A stretch of DNA of 64,000 nt from Polaribacter sp. BAL334 (lineage in GTDB: Bacteria > Bacteroidota > Bacteroidia > Flavobacteriales > Flavobacteriaceae), in the NCBI RefSeq assembly GCF_015767435.1, contig NZ_JADWOV010000245.1, forward strand, positions 62,001-126,000, read 5' to 3'. Shown here piece by piece: positions 43,620 through 53,606 of this stretch. Every line of letters starts with the position of its first letter. Position 1 is the stretch's first letter. The position numbers and the translations under genes were made by a program. Under the pieces are notes generated by a model, which made no database searches, had not been told where the DNA came from, and saw nothing but the letters and a program-made list of their open reading frames with translations.

Positions 43620-44852
43620 TTAAGTAAACTTTTTAATTAGTTTTCCAACGGTCAATCCTTGAACTAAAATGGAAAATACAACAACAATATAAGTAATTAC
43701 TAAAAACAAATCACGATACATATCTTGAGTTAAACTCAAAGCCAATGCAATGGAAATTCCTCCACGCAAACCTCCCCAAGTCATGATTAAATTTGTTTTT
43801 GGTACAAAACCTAGTTTTTTAGCGTATAATTTTATGGGTAATAAAAGTGATAAATAACGTGCAATCAACAAAAAAGGAATCACAATAAATCCTGCTAAAA
43901 CGTAGGTGGTTTCTAGCGTTAACACTAAAATTTCCATTCCAATTAGTACAAATAAAATGGTGTTTAGCAACACATCAATCAACTCCCAAAATTTATCTAC
44001 ATATTGTTGTGTTATTTTACTCATTGAATTTTTCTTTAAGGAATCTTCTCCAATCAATAATCCTGCTGTAACCATTGCTAAAGGAGCAGAAACGTGCAAT
44101 TTTTGAGCAAGTAATGAACCACCCATAACAACTGCCAATGTGATGATCACTTCTGTATCATAATCGTCTATTGATTTCATTAATCGATAACTTATCCAAC
44201 CAATCAGCAATCCCAAAGCAAGTCCACCAACAACTTCTATCAAAAATAATTGAGTAATATCGGCAATAGAAACTGCTGTTGCACCTTTTGCAATTTGATA
44301 GATTGTTAAAAAAATAACGACTCCAACTCCATCATTGAATAAAGATTCTCCCACAATTTTGATTTCTAAATTTTTTGGAGCACCCACTTTTTTCATAATT
44401 CCTAAGACTGCAATAGGATCTGTTGGAGAAATTAAAGCACCAAATAACAAGCAATAAATGAAATCAACAGGGAAATCAATCAGTTGTAAAAGATAATAAA
44501 CAAAAATTCCTGAAAGAAATGTTGAGATAAGAATTCCCAATGTTGCAAAGGCAATCACAGGTTTTCTTTGCGCTTTCAATTCAGCAAAATTGGTATGCAA
44601 AGCACCTGCAAAAAGCAGAAAACTTAGCATTATATCCAATAAAACTGTCTTAAAATCAATACTCGAAATAAATTCTTTTTCTTGTTGCAAAAGTGTATCA
44701 TCAAAAAAACTAATGATTACTACTGATAAGGTAAAAAGAATTGTTATCAGCATCAATCCAATAGCACTTGGTAATTTTATAAATCGTTGATTGATATATC
44801 CAAAAATGGAAGATAGCACAATCAACACTGTTGCAATTGAAAAAATATCCAT
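43620..44852 (-). CDS. Na+/H+ antiporter, CPA1 family
   Basis: The 410-residue protein has about twelve transmembrane helices. The FGALISPTDPIAVLGIMKK block and VGESLFNDGVGVVIF contain the CPA1 ion-binding residues (ND motif), and MTWGGLRGGISIALALSL is the conserved late helix. It exchanges cytoplasmic sodium for protons. It has no long C-terminal cytoplasmic domain. The DinB gene lies four bases upstream on the same strand. Confidence 0.93.
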   Translation of the reverse strand: MDIFSIATVLIVLSSIFGYINQRFIKLPSAIGLMLITILFTLSVVIISFFDDTLLQQEKEFISSIDFKTVLLDIMLSFLLFAGALHTNFAELKAQRKPVIAFATLGILISTFLSGIFVYYLLQLIDFPVDFIYCLLFGALISPTDPIAVLGIMKKVGAPKNLEIKIVGESLFNDGVGVVIFLTIYQIAKGATAVSIADITQLFLIEVVGGLALGLLIGWISYRLMKSIDDYDTEVIITLAVVMGGSLLAQKLHVSAPLAMVTAGLLIGEDSLKKNSMSKITQQYVDKFWELIDVLLNTILFVLIGMEILVLTLETTYVLAGFIVIPFLLIARYLSLLLPIKLYAKKLGFVPKTNLIMTWGGLRGGISIALALSLTQDMYRDLFLVITYIVVVFSILVQGLTVGKLIKKFT

Positions 44853-44855
44853 GGT

Positions 44856-45311
44856 TTATACTAATTTTTTAATCGCTCTAATAATGCCATAATGAATGCC
44901 TTCGTGAAAATTATTGAAGGCAATTGCTTCTTCAATAGAATGAATCACAAAGCCTGTACTTGTGGGATATTCTGAATAATTTTCGAAAATACCTGCTTCA
45001 TAATCTTCTTGTAATGTATCTGGCAAACCTGCAAAAAGTTCTTTTACTTCCTCAAATTCCTCTTCTGTAAAAGTAACTGTTGGCGAAGTTCCTTTTTTAT
45101 GAGTTTCAATCAAATCATCAGGACATAAACAGTTCAAATCTGATAATTTATAGTGTAATAATTGCTGCGTAACCAATACATGAGCCACATTCCAAGCAAT
45201 ATGATTCTTAAATCCTTTTGGAATTGTGTGCAATTGTGCTAACGATAATCCTTCTAATTCATTTAAAACAAGTTCTCTCGATTTTCGTAAAATATCAAAG
45301 TGTGTTTTCAT
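44856..45311 (-). CDS. DinB-family protein
   Basis: From ATG 45311 (MKTHFDILRKSRELVL) the protein has 151 residues, a four-helix bundle with the usual DinB metal-site pattern: NHIAWNVAHVLVTQQLLHY and NNFHEGIHYGIIRAI. DinB-like proteins include mycothiol- or bacillithiol-dependent enzymes; the substrate is unknown. A start 12 codons earlier is less likely. Next to the antiporter gene, and divergent from the ArsC-like gene. Confidence 0.85.
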   Translation of the reverse strand: MKTHFDILRKSRELVLNELEGLSLAQLHTIPKGFKNHIAWNVAHVLVTQQLLHYKLSDLNCLCPDDLIETHKKGTSPTVTFTEEEFEEVKELFAGLPDTLQEDYEAGIFENYSEYPTSTGFVIHSIEEAIAFNNFHEGIHYGIIRAIKKLV

Positions 45312-45351
45312 TTTTAATTGTAATTTTGAAGTGTAAATATACTCCATAAAT

Positions 45352-45699
45352 ATGAAGAAAGTTTATTTTTTACAAACTTGTGACACTTGTCGTCGAATTT
45401 TAAAAGAGGTAAATCTAGAAGGTTTTGAGCTGCAAGAAGTGAAAGCAAAACCCATAAATGTAGCTCAATTAGAGGAATTGTATGCACATACAAAAAGCTA
45501 TGAGGCGTTGTTTAACAGACGTGCAAAGTTGTATAAAGAGATGGATTTAAAGAATCAAAACTTATCTGAAAAAGACTACAGACAATTTATTTTGGATGAT
45601 TATACGTTTCTAAAACGACCTGTTTTTATGGTTGACAATGAGATTTTTGTAGGAAATAGTAAAAATGTGATTGATGATTTGAAGGAGAAAATTGGCTAA
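45352..45699 (+). CDS. ArsC/Spx-like thioredoxin-fold protein
   Basis: The 115-residue protein has the ArsC family fold: FLQTCDTCRRILKEV with C10 and C13, LFNRRAKLYKEM and LDDYTFLKRPVFMVDNEIFVGNSKN. The CxxC contrasts with the CxxS of classical ArsC and resembles Spx/MgsR or YffB-type proteins. Arsenate reductase activity should not be assumed. Confidence 0.82.
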   Translation: MKKVYFLQTCDTCRRILKEVNLEGFELQEVKAKPINVAQLEELYAHTKSYEALFNRRAKLYKEMDLKNQNLSEKDYRQFILDDYTFLKRPVFMVDNEIFVGNSKNVIDDLKEKIG

Positions 45700-45702
45700 A
45701 AA

Positions 45703-46686
45703 TCAATTTGATTGATACATCTTCATCAATTCATTGGCTTCTTTTTCAGCACTCCAATTTTTGAGAATTTCAATTCTTGCTTCTTTTCCCAAAAATGGAA
45801 TTTCTTTAGAAATTAATCTTTGTAAAATTATAGCAAGTTCGTCTGATTTTCCAGCTTCAAATAAGTAACCATTTTTTTCGTGAGAAATTAAATCATCATG
45901 AACTCCCACATTTTTTGTAGCGATTACAGTACATTCGCATGACATTGCTTCAGCTGTTACCAATGAAAATCCCTCTGAAAAACTAGGCACAACTGCTATT
46001 TTTGCAGCTTGATAATACCCAATAATTTCACGAGTTTCATCAATAAAATAGACTTGATTTTCAATACTGTGTTTTTGAGAAATGGCTTTTAATTCTGTCA
46101 AAAATTCAGGTTTATCAACTTTTCCAACAATCACTAAAGCCCAATCTTGATGGTTTTTTACTATGCTTGCAGCTTCCAATAAAATGAGTTGTCCTTTTGC
46201 TTTTCTAACTCTTCCTGCACATAAAATAATGTTTTTTTGCGCAATTTCAGAAATTGATTTTGAATGATTTGGCACAAATTCTTCCACATTTACACCATGA
46301 AAAACAAGGTCATTTTTTATTCCCAAATCTTGACTCATACTTGGAATTAAAGTGATGACTTTATCCGCTTTTTTTAATAAAAAAGAGGTCATTTTTGATG
46401 GTTTTGTGGCTGAATGACGCGTTGCAATCAATCTAAATTTTGCCCCCAAAAATCGAAAAAATAACATTCTGATGATTTCATTATTTCGGTGACAATGCAC
46501 CACAATTTTTCTGTCAGAAAACAGCAGTTTTATGAATTTTGATGTTTTTATGAAATTTCCATCAATCGTATTTCCATACACATAGGTTTCAAAATTCGTT
46601 GAAAAAAAAGGCAATACATTTTCAATGCTTCTTGTTACTCCTGTTTTTCGGTGATGAAAATGTATATGGATTAAAATTGGTTTCAA
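45703..46686 (-). CDS. glycosyltransferase family 4 protein
   Basis: The 327-residue protein has a GT-B fold: ILCAGRVRKAKGQLILLEAA (donor-domain start), VPSFSEGFSLVTAEAMSCECTVIATKNVG with the E-x7-E motif. The N-terminus KPILIHIHFHHRKTGVTRSIENVLPFF is conserved in similar genes and begins with a TTG codon at 46686, since no ATG is available upstream. A lipopolysaccharide or capsule role is inferred. The gene following on the same strand encodes a hypothetical protein. Confidence 0.88.
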   Translation of the reverse strand: MKPILIHIHFHHRKTGVTRSIENVLPFFSTNFETYVYGNTIDGNFIKTSKFIKLLFSDRKIVVHCHRNNEIIRMLFFRFLGAKFRLIATRHSATKPSKMTSFLLKKADKVITLIPSMSQDLGIKNDLVFHGVNVEEFVPNHSKSISEIAQKNIILCAGRVRKAKGQLILLEAASIVKNHQDWALVIVGKVDKPEFLTELKAISQKHSIENQVYFIDETREIIGYYQAAKIAVVPSFSEGFSLVTAEAMSCECTVIATKNVGVHDDLISHEKNGYLFEAGKSDELAIILQRLISKEIPFLGKEARIEILKNWSAEKEANELMKMYQSN

Positions 46687-46697
46687 AAATCAGTTTT

Positions 46698-47504
46698 TTA
46701 AGCAAATTTACGAGCAATAATCTCTAAAAAACGAATTTCCAACGCTTCCTGTTCTTTCCAATTGTAATCTGGTTTGACTACTTTTTCAATGAATTTTTTA
46801 GCTTCTTTTTCAGTTTCATACGAATTGAGTTGAGAAATTACTCTGTTAAAATCCTCTTGTTCGCCATTGAAAAGGTGTTTTACAAATGCAATTCTATCAT
46901 TCAAACCAATTTGAATGCTGTTTACCAAACGATCATTCAAAGATTTTGGTGGCACATTTTCAAACAAATCAGCCATGATATCTACTGAAATAGTGTCTTG
47001 CAATTCGTCTTCTAAAGTTGAAATTTTACGCTCATCCATCAAAATTTTATCACTTTCAACTTCAGTTTCAGTTGTTTTTTCGGAGAAAATCATTTCCTCC
47101 AATTCATCAAAAGGTTGCTCAATAATTGGTTCAGAATGTGTGATTTCAGTTTCTTCCACTGTTGAAATTATTGAAATTTCTTCGATTGTTTCTATCACTG
47201 GTGTTTCTTCAATTGGAACAATTTCTTGATTTTCAGGCATTTTTTCGGCAACGAAATTGGACTCTTTCAACTCAAAAGCCTCTTCAAAAGTTTGAATTAA
47301 TTCCTCTTTGGTAGTTTCCAAATTAGGGGTTGTATTTACATATTCCTCTACAAAAGCTAACATAGAAATGCGTTCAAAAACGGCTCTTGATTTTTCTTTC
47401 AACGCAAAAATATCATCACGATTTTTCATTTTGAGAATATCGTGCGCCAAACTGATTAAATCTTTTTCTAATTTTTTGTGCATAAGTTGTTTGTTGAAAT
47501 CCAT
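46698..47504 (-). CDS. hypothetical protein with acidic low-complexity linker
   Basis: The 268-residue protein has a helical N-terminus (MHKKLEKDLISLAHDILKMKNRDDIFALKEKSRAVFERISML, about 8-50), an acidic linker rich in E, T, V and I (about 80-170), and a C-terminal helical domain (RLVNSIQIGLNDRIAFVKHLFNGEQEDFNRVISQLNSY). I recall this layout from conserved Bacteroidota proteins of unknown function. Located in the cytoplasm by absence of a signal peptide. Confidence 0.75.
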   Translation of the reverse strand: MDFNKQLMHKKLEKDLISLAHDILKMKNRDDIFALKEKSRAVFERISMLAFVEEYVNTTPNLETTKEELIQTFEEAFELKESNFVAEKMPENQEIVPIEETPVIETIEEISIISTVEETEITHSEPIIEQPFDELEEMIFSEKTTETEVESDKILMDERKISTLEDELQDTISVDIMADLFENVPPKSLNDRLVNSIQIGLNDRIAFVKHLFNGEQEDFNRVISQLNSYETEKEAKKFIEKVVKPDYNWKEQEALEIRFLEIIARKFA

Positions 47505-47584
47505 TTTTCAGTGTAAATATTTATAAATTTGTTGAAATTCAAAGTAAAATAAAATTATAAAACTAGAACGCTTAAAATTACAAA

Positions 47585-48229
47585 ATGTTTCTTGAAAATA
47601 CCGTAAATCATACAGAACAATTTGGTTGGATAGAAGTCATTTGTGGTTCTATGTTTTCTGGTAAAACAGAAGAATTAATCCGACGTTTAAAACGCGCTCA
47701 ATTTGCAAAACAGCGTGTTGAAATCTTTAAACCAGCCATAGACACTCGTTATGATGATGATGAAGTGGTTTCGCACAATGACAGCAGAATTCGCTCAACT
47801 CCAGTCCCTGTGGCATCAAACATTCGTTTGTTGGCCAACGATGTAGATGTTGTTGGCATTGACGAAGCACAGTTTTTTGATGATGAAATTGTGGCAGTTT
47901 GCAATGATTTGGCAAATAGAGGAATTCGTGTGATTGTTGCAGGTTTGGATATGGATTTCAAGGGAAATCCATTTGGACCCATGCCTGCTTTGATGGCAAC
48001 TGCAGAGTATGTTACGAAAGTTCATGCCGTTTGCACACATACAGGGAATTTGGCGCATTATAGTTTCCGAAAATCGCCCAATGATAAATTGGTAATGCTT
48101 GGAGAAACCGAAGAATATGAACCTTTGTCTAGAGCAGCTTACTACAAAGCAATAAAAAATCAACAACAAAATAGCCTAAAAAAAGACAGTTCTTCAGATA
48201 CTGAAACAAGTGCAACATCTTATGAATAA
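47585..48229 (+). CDS. tdk: thymidine kinase
   Basis: The enzyme phosphorylates thymidine to dTMP. The 214-residue type II kinase has Walker [16 protein letters not shown] (21-35), [14 protein letters not shown] (catalytic Glu, near residue 100), and lasso-domain elements ([20 protein letters not shown]). The S/T-rich tail overlaps the start of alr by eight bases, so translational coupling is likely. Confidence 0.95.
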   Translation: MFLENTVNHTEQFGWIEVICGSMFSGKTEELIRRLKRAQFAKQRVEIFKPAIDTRYDDDEVVSHNDSRIRSTPVPVASNIRLLANDVDVVGIDEAQFFDDEIVAVCNDLANRGIRVIVAGLDMDFKGNPFGPMPALMATAEYVTKVHAVCTHTGNLAHYSFRKSPNDKLVMLGETEEYEPLSRAAYYKAIKNQQQNSLKKDSSSDTETSATSYE

Positions 48230-49322
48230 TCACGTAACTGTTCTAGAAATTGACGGAAAAGCACTAGAACACAATCTCCATCATTTTAAGAAAAAACTGA
48301 AACCAACAACCAAAATTTTGGCTGTTGTAAAAGCATTTAGTTATGGAAGTGATGATGTATTGGTTGCACAATTTTTACAAGACAAAATTGATTATTTTGC
48401 TGTTGCTTATGCACATGAAGGTGTTGCTTTAAGAGAGGCAACTATTCAAAAACCCATTTTGGTTTTACATCCTCAAATTGCAAATTTACAGACGGTTATT
48501 GACTATTGTTTGGAACCCAATTTGTATAGCTTTGAGATTTTAAATGCCTTTTTACAAATGGCAAAAGAAAATTCTTTAACAGCATACCCAGTTCATCTAA
48601 AGTTCAATACTGGATTGAATAGATTGGGATTTTTACCTTCGGATGTACCAAAAATAATTGATGAATTGAGAGGGAATCAGCATGTCAAAATTCAGTCGTT
48701 ATTTTCGCATTTGGTGGCTAGTGAAGATTTGAATGAAAGCGTTTTTACACATCGCCAAATAGAAAGTTTTAAAAATATTGTTCAGGAGTTTGACGCTTTT
48801 TTAACGTACAAACCCATATTGCATATCTCAAATACCTCTGGAACAATTAATTATCCTGAAGCTCAATTTGATATGGTTCGCATTGGAATTGGATTGTATG
48901 GTTTTGGAAATGATGCTATTGAAACATCGCAATTGAAAAATACGCACAATTTGGTTTCTATCATTTCTCAAATTCATGAAATTGAACCTGGAAATTCTGT
49001 AGGCTATAACCGAGCATTTATTTCTACAAAAAAAACTCGTTCCGCCACAATTCCTATTGGTCATGCTGACGGAATTTCAAGAGCGCTAGGAAATGCGAAA
49101 GGTTTTGTAACTATCAATCATCAAAAAGCACCCATTTTAGGAAATGTTTGTATGGATATGATTATGGTGGACGTTACCAATATTGACTGTAAAGAAGGTG
49201 ATACAGCAATTATTTTCAATCATCAAAAAACGATTCAAGAATTGGCAGATGCTGCAGGAACCATCACTTACGAGATTTTAACTGGAATTTCTCATCGCGT
49301 TAAAAAAGTGCTAAAGGATTGA
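48222..49322 (+). CDS. alr: alanine racemase
   Basis: This PLP enzyme makes D-alanine for peptidoglycan. From ATG 48222 it has 366 residues; the PLP lysine is K37 in [14 protein letters not shown], where AFSYG replaces the more common ANAYG. Other blocks are [30 protein letters not shown] (catalytic Tyr), and [16 protein letters not shown] 48210 is an alternative start. The gene overlaps tdk, which is a common flavobacterial order. Confidence 0.95.
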   Translation: MNNHVTVLEIDGKALEHNLHHFKKKLKPTTKILAVVKAFSYGSDDVLVAQFLQDKIDYFAVAYAHEGVALREATIQKPILVLHPQIANLQTVIDYCLEPNLYSFEILNAFLQMAKENSLTAYPVHLKFNTGLNRLGFLPSDVPKIIDELRGNQHVKIQSLFSHLVASEDLNESVFTHRQIESFKNIVQEFDAFLTYKPILHISNTSGTINYPEAQFDMVRIGIGLYGFGNDAIETSQLKNTHNLVSIISQIHEIEPGNSVGYNRAFISTKKTRSATIPIGHADGISRALGNAKGFVTINHQKAPILGNVCMDMIMVDVTNIDCKEGDTAIIFNHQKTIQELADAAGTITYEILTGISHRVKKVLKD

Positions 49323-49368
49323 AAATAATTGTTATTTTAGCGAAATCAACAATTTAAACTAATTAATT

Positions 49369-49779
49369 ATGGGAATGCTTAAAGAATTTAAGGAATTTGC
49401 AATGAAGGGAAACCTCATTGACATTGCAGTTGCCTTTGTAATGGGTGCTGCTTTTAACAAAGTAGTGAGTGCTTTTACTGGTGGAATTGTCTCACCATTA
49501 GTGGGATTGATTTTTAAAGCGGATTTTAAAGATTTAAAATGGACAATCAAAGAAGGAATGGCTGATGCTTCAGGAACAGTTGTTGGTGAAGTGAGTGTAA
49601 TGTATGGTGATTTTATTACCAATTTGATTGATTTTGTGATTGTAGCTTTCGTGATGTTTATGATTGTAAAAGGAGTAAATAGTACTAAGAAAAAAGAAGC
49701 TCCTGCACCTGCTGCACCAAAAGGACCAAGTCAAGAGGAATTGTTGGCTGAAATTAGAGATTTGTTGGCAAAAAAATAA
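49369..49779 (+). CDS. mscL: large-conductance mechanosensitive channel
   Basis: The 136-residue protein has the two helices of MscL. The pore helix is GNLIDIAVAFVMGAAFNKVVSAFTGGIVSPL (15-45). The second is NLIDFVIVAFVMFMIVKGVN, followed by an A/P-rich linker and a terminal helix SQEELLAEIRDLL. It releases solutes upon osmotic downshock. A strong terminator follows. Confidence 0.96.
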   Translation: MGMLKEFKEFAMKGNLIDIAVAFVMGAAFNKVVSAFTGGIVSPLVGLIFKADFKDLKWTIKEGMADASGTVVGEVSVMYGDFITNLIDFVIVAFVMFMIVKGVNSTKKKEAPAPAAPKGPSQEELLAEIRDLLAKK

Positions 49780-49803
49780 GATTATTATTTATTGAAATAG
49801 CCT

Positions 49804-49836
49804 AAAATCCTGAGAAAAACTCAGGATTTTTTATTT
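49804..49836. terminator. terminator after mscL
   Basis: AAAATCCTGAG/CTCAGGATTTT, AAAAA loop, and flanking T-run. The convergent gene ends just beyond, so it may serve both. Confidence 0.88.
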
Positions 49837-50377
49837 AAAAAAACGAAAATCCAATTCCAAAAGAAACACTGTCTAGTCTGTTGTTTTCAAAACCAACAAT
49901 TCCTTTTCTGTGAAAATCGATTCTAACAATAGTATTCCAACGACTTTCTCCAGCAATTTGCCAACCCAAACCAACACCATAATAATTTCCATTGGGATAA
50001 TTATTAGAAGGACGCCACATTTTTCCATAACTCGTTTCTACAAAAAAGGCATCTCCTTCATTTTCAGTGATGTTAAAGCGCAACGTTCCATAAGTTGGGA
50101 AAGCGCTTGTGGCATAATTCCAATGAAAATCAAAACCTGCATTGACACTTAGTGCTACTCTATTAAAAAATTCATAGCCAAAACCTGCTCTAAAAAAAAT
50201 AGCAGAAGGTTCTAAAAAAGTTTCATCATCGTCATTAAACAATGTATAATTTTCATTAATTCCAAGAGTTAAATTGGCTGAACCTGTAAAAAAAGGTCTT
50301 CCTAACTTTCTAGTATTTTCTTGAGAAAATGTCGTAAATGATGCAACAAAAAGGAGTAAGAGTAATTGTTTTTTCAT
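49835..50377 (-). CDS. hypothetical outer-membrane beta-barrel protein
   Basis: The 180-residue protein has a signal peptide (MKKQLLLLLFVASFTTFSQ) and alternating beta strands ending in a terminal FGIGFSFF, as in small outer-membrane barrels. ITENEGDAFFVETSYGKMW and YYGVGLGWQIAGESRWN are recognisable as conserved, but no named family is certain. Single gene. Confidence 0.75.
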   Translation of the reverse strand: MKKQLLLLLFVASFTTFSQENTRKLGRPFFTGSANLTLGINENYTLFNDDDETFLEPSAIFFRAGFGYEFFNRVALSVNAGFDFHWNYATSAFPTYGTLRFNITENEGDAFFVETSYGKMWRPSNNYPNGNYYGVGLGWQIAGESRWNTIVRIDFHRKGIVGFENNRLDSVSFGIGFSFF

Positions 50378-50411
50378 AAAAAAGGTTGATTTTTCAACCG
50401 AGAATCAAAAA

Positions 50412-51104
50412 CTATTCCGCAGTTAATTTTTCGATAAAACTTTCTACAGAAAAAGCATTATCCACTGAAAAATCACCAATTTTTGTTCTTCTTAATGCTG
50501 TTAAATGCGCTCCAGAATTCAACGCTTTTCCAAAGTCAAAAGCCAATGAACGAATGTAAGTCCCTTTGCTACAAACCACTCTAAAATGAAGGTTTGGTAA
50601 GTCAATTTTAGTAATTTCAAAATCGAAAATGGTAATTTCTCTTGATTTAATTTCAGCAGTTTCTCCTTTTCTAGCAATGTCATACAAACGCTTTCCTTCG
50701 TGTTTGATGGCCGAAAAAATAGGTGGTTTTTGTTGAATTACTCCTATAAATTGCTTGGTTGTTTCTTCAATTAAATGAGGAGTTATGTGCGAAATTTCGA
50801 ACGTTTTATCAATGGAAGTTTCCAAATCGTAACTTGGAGTGGTTGCGCCAACTGTAAAAATTCCTGTATATTCTTTGATTTGCGCTTGATAAGAATCAAT
50901 GTTCTTGGTTTCATTTCCTGTACACAAAATCAATAATCCTGTAGCAAGCGGATCTAAAGTTCCTGCATGACCTACTTTGATTTTTTTTAATTTAAATCGT
51001 TGTTTTATATGCCAACGCAATTTATTGACAACTTGAAAAGAAGTCCATTCCAAAGGTTTATCAATCAATAAAACTTGACCATTTTTGAAGCTTTCTTCGG
51101 TCAT
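50412..51104 (-). CDS. truB: tRNA pseudouridine(55) synthase
   Basis: TruB isomerises U55 in the TPsiC loop of tRNA. The 230-residue protein has the catalytic D51 in VGHAGTLDPLATGLL, NIDSYQAQIKEYTG, PPIFSAIKHEGKRLYDIARKG, and CSKGTYIRSLAFDFG. No PUA domain is visible, as usual in this phylum. It is 8 bases downstream of uppP. Confidence 0.96.
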   Translation of the reverse strand: MTEESFKNGQVLLIDKPLEWTSFQVVNKLRWHIKQRFKLKKIKVGHAGTLDPLATGLLILCTGNETKNIDSYQAQIKEYTGIFTVGATTPSYDLETSIDKTFEISHITPHLIEETTKQFIGVIQQKPPIFSAIKHEGKRLYDIARKGETAEIKSREITIFDFEITKIDLPNLHFRVVCSKGTYIRSLAFDFGKALNSGAHLTALRRTKIGDFSVDNAFSVESFIEKLTAE

Positions 51105-51112
51105 GAAATTCG

Positions 51113-51922
51113 TTAGAGAGTTAATTTGTAGACGAAAAAATGAATGAATAATAGTAAAATCCCAAAGAAAATTCGATAATATCCAAAGAGTTTAAATCCT
51201 TTTTTACTCAAATAATCAATAAATGATTTGATGGCGATTAACGCAACAACAAAAGCAACAATATTTCCAACTATTAAATAATTGATTTGATCAGCAGAAA
51301 GTTCAAAACCTGCTTTGTAATAATCGTAACTTTTCTTTAAAGTTGCTCCTAACATTGTAGGAACAGCTAAAAAAAACGAAAATTCAGCCGCTGTTTTTCT
51401 GTTGATTTTTTGCGTCATTCCACCTACAATACTTGCACCACTTCTTGATGTTCCTGGAATCATGGCCAAACATTGAAAAAATCCAATTTTTAAGGCTGTT
51501 AGATATGAAATTTCAGTATGAGCAGTTGGATTTTCAGCATCAAATTCTTCATTTGCTTTGAACCAATCATCCACTTTCAACAAAATAAATCCACCAATAA
51601 TTAAGGATATTGCTACCGTAATTGGACTTTCTAACAAATTATCAATGACATCATTCAACAACAATCCTAAAACAACAGCAGGAATAAAGGCAACTGCCAA
51701 TTTGAAATAGAAATCAATACTTTGAAAAAATCGTTTCCAATACAAAACCACCACTGATAAAATGGCACCTAATTGAATGACAATTGTAAAAAGTTTGGTG
51801 AAATCGTCTGTTGCAATTCGCATAAAAGAGGAGGCAATAATCATGTGGCCTGTTGAAGAAACTGGTAAATATTCAGTAATTCCTTCAATTACAGCTAAAA
51901 TAATGGCTTCAATTAAATTCAT
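51113..51922 (-). CDS. uppP: undecaprenyl-diphosphate phosphatase
   Basis: The 269-residue integral membrane enzyme (about eight helices) recycles the lipid carrier for peptidoglycan. Signatures are [17 protein letters not shown] (14-30) and [19 protein letters not shown]. It lies between truB and the DUF3098 gene on the same strand with very short gaps, suggesting an operon ftsX-DUF3098-uppP-truB. Confidence 0.97.
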   Translation of the reverse strand: MNLIEAIILAVIEGITEYLPVSSTGHMIIASSFMRIATDDFTKLFTIVIQLGAILSVVVLYWKRFFQSIDFYFKLAVAFIPAVVLGLLLNDVIDNLLESPITVAISLIIGGFILLKVDDWFKANEEFDAENPTAHTEISYLTALKIGFFQCLAMIPGTSRSGASIVGGMTQKINRKTAAEFSFFLAVPTMLGATLKKSYDYYKAGFELSADQINYLIVGNIVAFVVALIAIKSFIDYLSKKGFKLFGYYRIFFGILLLFIHFFVYKLTL

Positions 51923-51924
51923 TT

Positions 51925-52167
51925 TTATTTTTTTGGATTGACTAAAATAGCATAAATTTCAATTCCCAAACCAATAATAACCAATGTTGGTGCCAAACGA
52001 ATGCGTTGCCAATTGTAAATCTCTTCATTAAAAACGTTTGGGTCATCACTACCTCCACCTGCCATAAAAATAAATCCTAGCGCAATGAATATAATGCCAA
52101 TCATCATAAAAATATAGTTTCTTTTTCCAAAAAGGAATTCTTGTTGGGGAGTTGTTTCGTTTTTCAT
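51925..52167 (-). CDS. DUF3098 membrane protein
   Basis: An 80-residue protein with two transmembrane helices (about 18-36 and 58-76) and [31 protein letters not shown], which is the DUF3098 signature. Its position between ftsX and uppP is conserved in Bacteroidota; it probably belongs to the envelope-synthesis operon. Function unknown. Confidence 0.9.
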   Translation of the reverse strand: MKNETTPQQEFLFGKRNYIFMMIGIIFIALGFIFMAGGGSDDPNVFNEEIYNWQRIRLAPTLVIIGLGIEIYAILVNPKK

Positions 52168-52174
52168 AAGTATT

Positions 52175-53053
52175 TTAATAATAAAGTTCGTCTGTTCGTA
52201 AATTCAAAAATCGCTGTGTTGCTAAAAATGTACTTATTAAAGTGATGATAAATGCCGTTAAAATTACACCAAGAGATAAAATGGATAAGGTTGCATAATC
52301 CTCTAAAATAGCTAAACTTGGGATGAATTTATCCACATAATAGACCACAAAAGCCAATGCAATCAATGCTAAAAAAGCACCAATCAACCCTAATTTTATA
52401 CTTGTTAAAATAAAAGGTTTTCTGATAAAACTTTTTGTAGCGCCCACCATTTGCATGGTTTTTATGGTAAATCTTTTGGAATAAATAGTCAATCTAATTG
52501 CGCTATTGATTAAAATTGTAGCAATAATTGCAAAAAAACTACTCGCCACTAACAACCAAAAACTGATTCTTTTAATATTTTCCGTTAATAAATTAATCAA
52601 CGGTTTGTCATAAGAAACGTCTGCAACAAAAGCATTTTTTAGGAATTTTTCTTCCAATTCTTGCATTTTTTCCGGAGTTACAAAATCGGCTTTTAGATAA
52701 ATATCAATACCGTTTTTCAATGGATTCTTGCCTAAAAATTCTAAAAAATCCTCTCCAATTTCTTCACTATATATTTTTGCAGCATCTTCTTTACTTGTAT
52801 AAATTGCACTATTTGTAAATGGTTCTTCTAAAAGATAGGCTCTAAAAGTAGCTATTTGCTCATCAGAAATTCCATCTTTTAAAAACAAAGTAATAGCCAC
52901 TTGTTCTTTTACAATATTGGCAACTTTGGTTGATTTTAATAAAATCAATCCCAAAATTCCGACCATAAATAATACTAAAGCAATACTAACTACTACTGAA
53001 AAGTAAGAAGACTGTAAACGTCTTTTTTGATACGAATCAAACTTATTTGGCAT
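52175..53053 (-). CDS. ftsX: cell division protein FtsX
   Basis: The 292-residue permease-like protein has a first helix (about 17-41), an extracellular domain with AITLFLKDGISDEQIATFRAYL and SYDKPLINLLTENIKRISFW, and three C-terminal helices. With FtsE it regulates peptidoglycan hydrolases at division. ftsE is not in this window. It heads the ftsX-DUF3098-uppP-truB run. Confidence 0.93.
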   Translation of the reverse strand: MPNKFDSYQKRRLQSSYFSVVVSIALVLFMVGILGLILLKSTKVANIVKEQVAITLFLKDGISDEQIATFRAYLLEEPFTNSAIYTSKEDAAKIYSEEIGEDFLEFLGKNPLKNGIDIYLKADFVTPEKMQELEEKFLKNAFVADVSYDKPLINLLTENIKRISFWLLVASSFFAIIATILINSAIRLTIYSKRFTIKTMQMVGATKSFIRKPFILTSIKLGLIGAFLALIALAFVVYYVDKFIPSLAILEDYATLSILSLGVILTAFIITLISTFLATQRFLNLRTDELYY

Positions 53054-53136
53054 TGTTTTTTCTAATTATAAACGCTTGCAAGATACAAAAATTTGATGGT
53101 AGATTTTTGTCAGATTTTAGCGTAAATTTTAAACTG

Positions 53137-53538
53137 TTATTGGATTTCTTGACACAATTCAATCAAGACTCCATTCGTTGTTTTTGGATGCAAAAAAACA
53201 ACTAATTTATTATCTGCTCCTTTTTTGGGTAAGTCATTTAAAACAACAAAACCTTCATTTTTTAATCTTACAATTTCTGCATGAATATCTTGAACCAAAA
53301 AAGCAATATGATGAATTCCTTCACCTTTTTTTTCGATAAACTTCGCGATAGGACTATCAGGATGTGTAGCTTCTAATAATTCAATTTTATTGGGACCTGA
53401 TTTGAAAAAAGATGTTTTCACGCCTTCAGAAGCAACTTCTTCTATTTTATAGTGAGATTCGCCAAAAAGTGATGCAAAAAGTGCATTTGATTTTTCTAAA
53501 TCTTTGACAGCAATTCCTATATGTTCTATTTTTTCCAT
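53137..53538 (-). CDS. mce: methylmalonyl-CoA epimerase
   Basis: A 133-residue glyoxalase-fold protein with N-terminal IEHIGIAVKDLEKSNALFASLFG, a central GIHHIAFLVQDIHAEI and the HPKTTNGVLIELCQ C-terminus. The metal ligands H6, H76-77 region and E129 are present. It interconverts R and S methylmalonyl-CoA in propionate metabolism. A mutase gene is not in the window. Confidence 0.92.
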   Translation of the reverse strand: MEKIEHIGIAVKDLEKSNALFASLFGESHYKIEEVASEGVKTSFFKSGPNKIELLEATHPDSPIAKFIEKKGEGIHHIAFLVQDIHAEIVRLKNEGFVVLNDLPKKGADNKLVVFLHPKTTNGVLIELCQEIQ

Positions 53539-53552
53539 GTTGTAAAAATAAA

Positions 53553-53586
53553 AAAACCAGCAAACAAAATGTGTTTACTGGTTTTA
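53553..53586 (-). terminator. terminator between the DUF5689 gene and mce
   Basis: AAAACCAGCAAACA/TGTTTACTGGTTTT (one mismatch) around a short AAAATG-type loop, ending in T-runs on either strand; it follows the DUF5689 gene on the minus strand. Confidence 0.75.
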
Positions 53587-53606
53587 AAATTTATTATTTG
53601 TAGGTT

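Noticed and set aside
45352..45699. Arsenate reductase as the function of the ArsC-like protein
   Set aside because: The CxxC pair and lack of arsenic genes nearby favour an Spx/YffB-type protein; only the fold is claimed.
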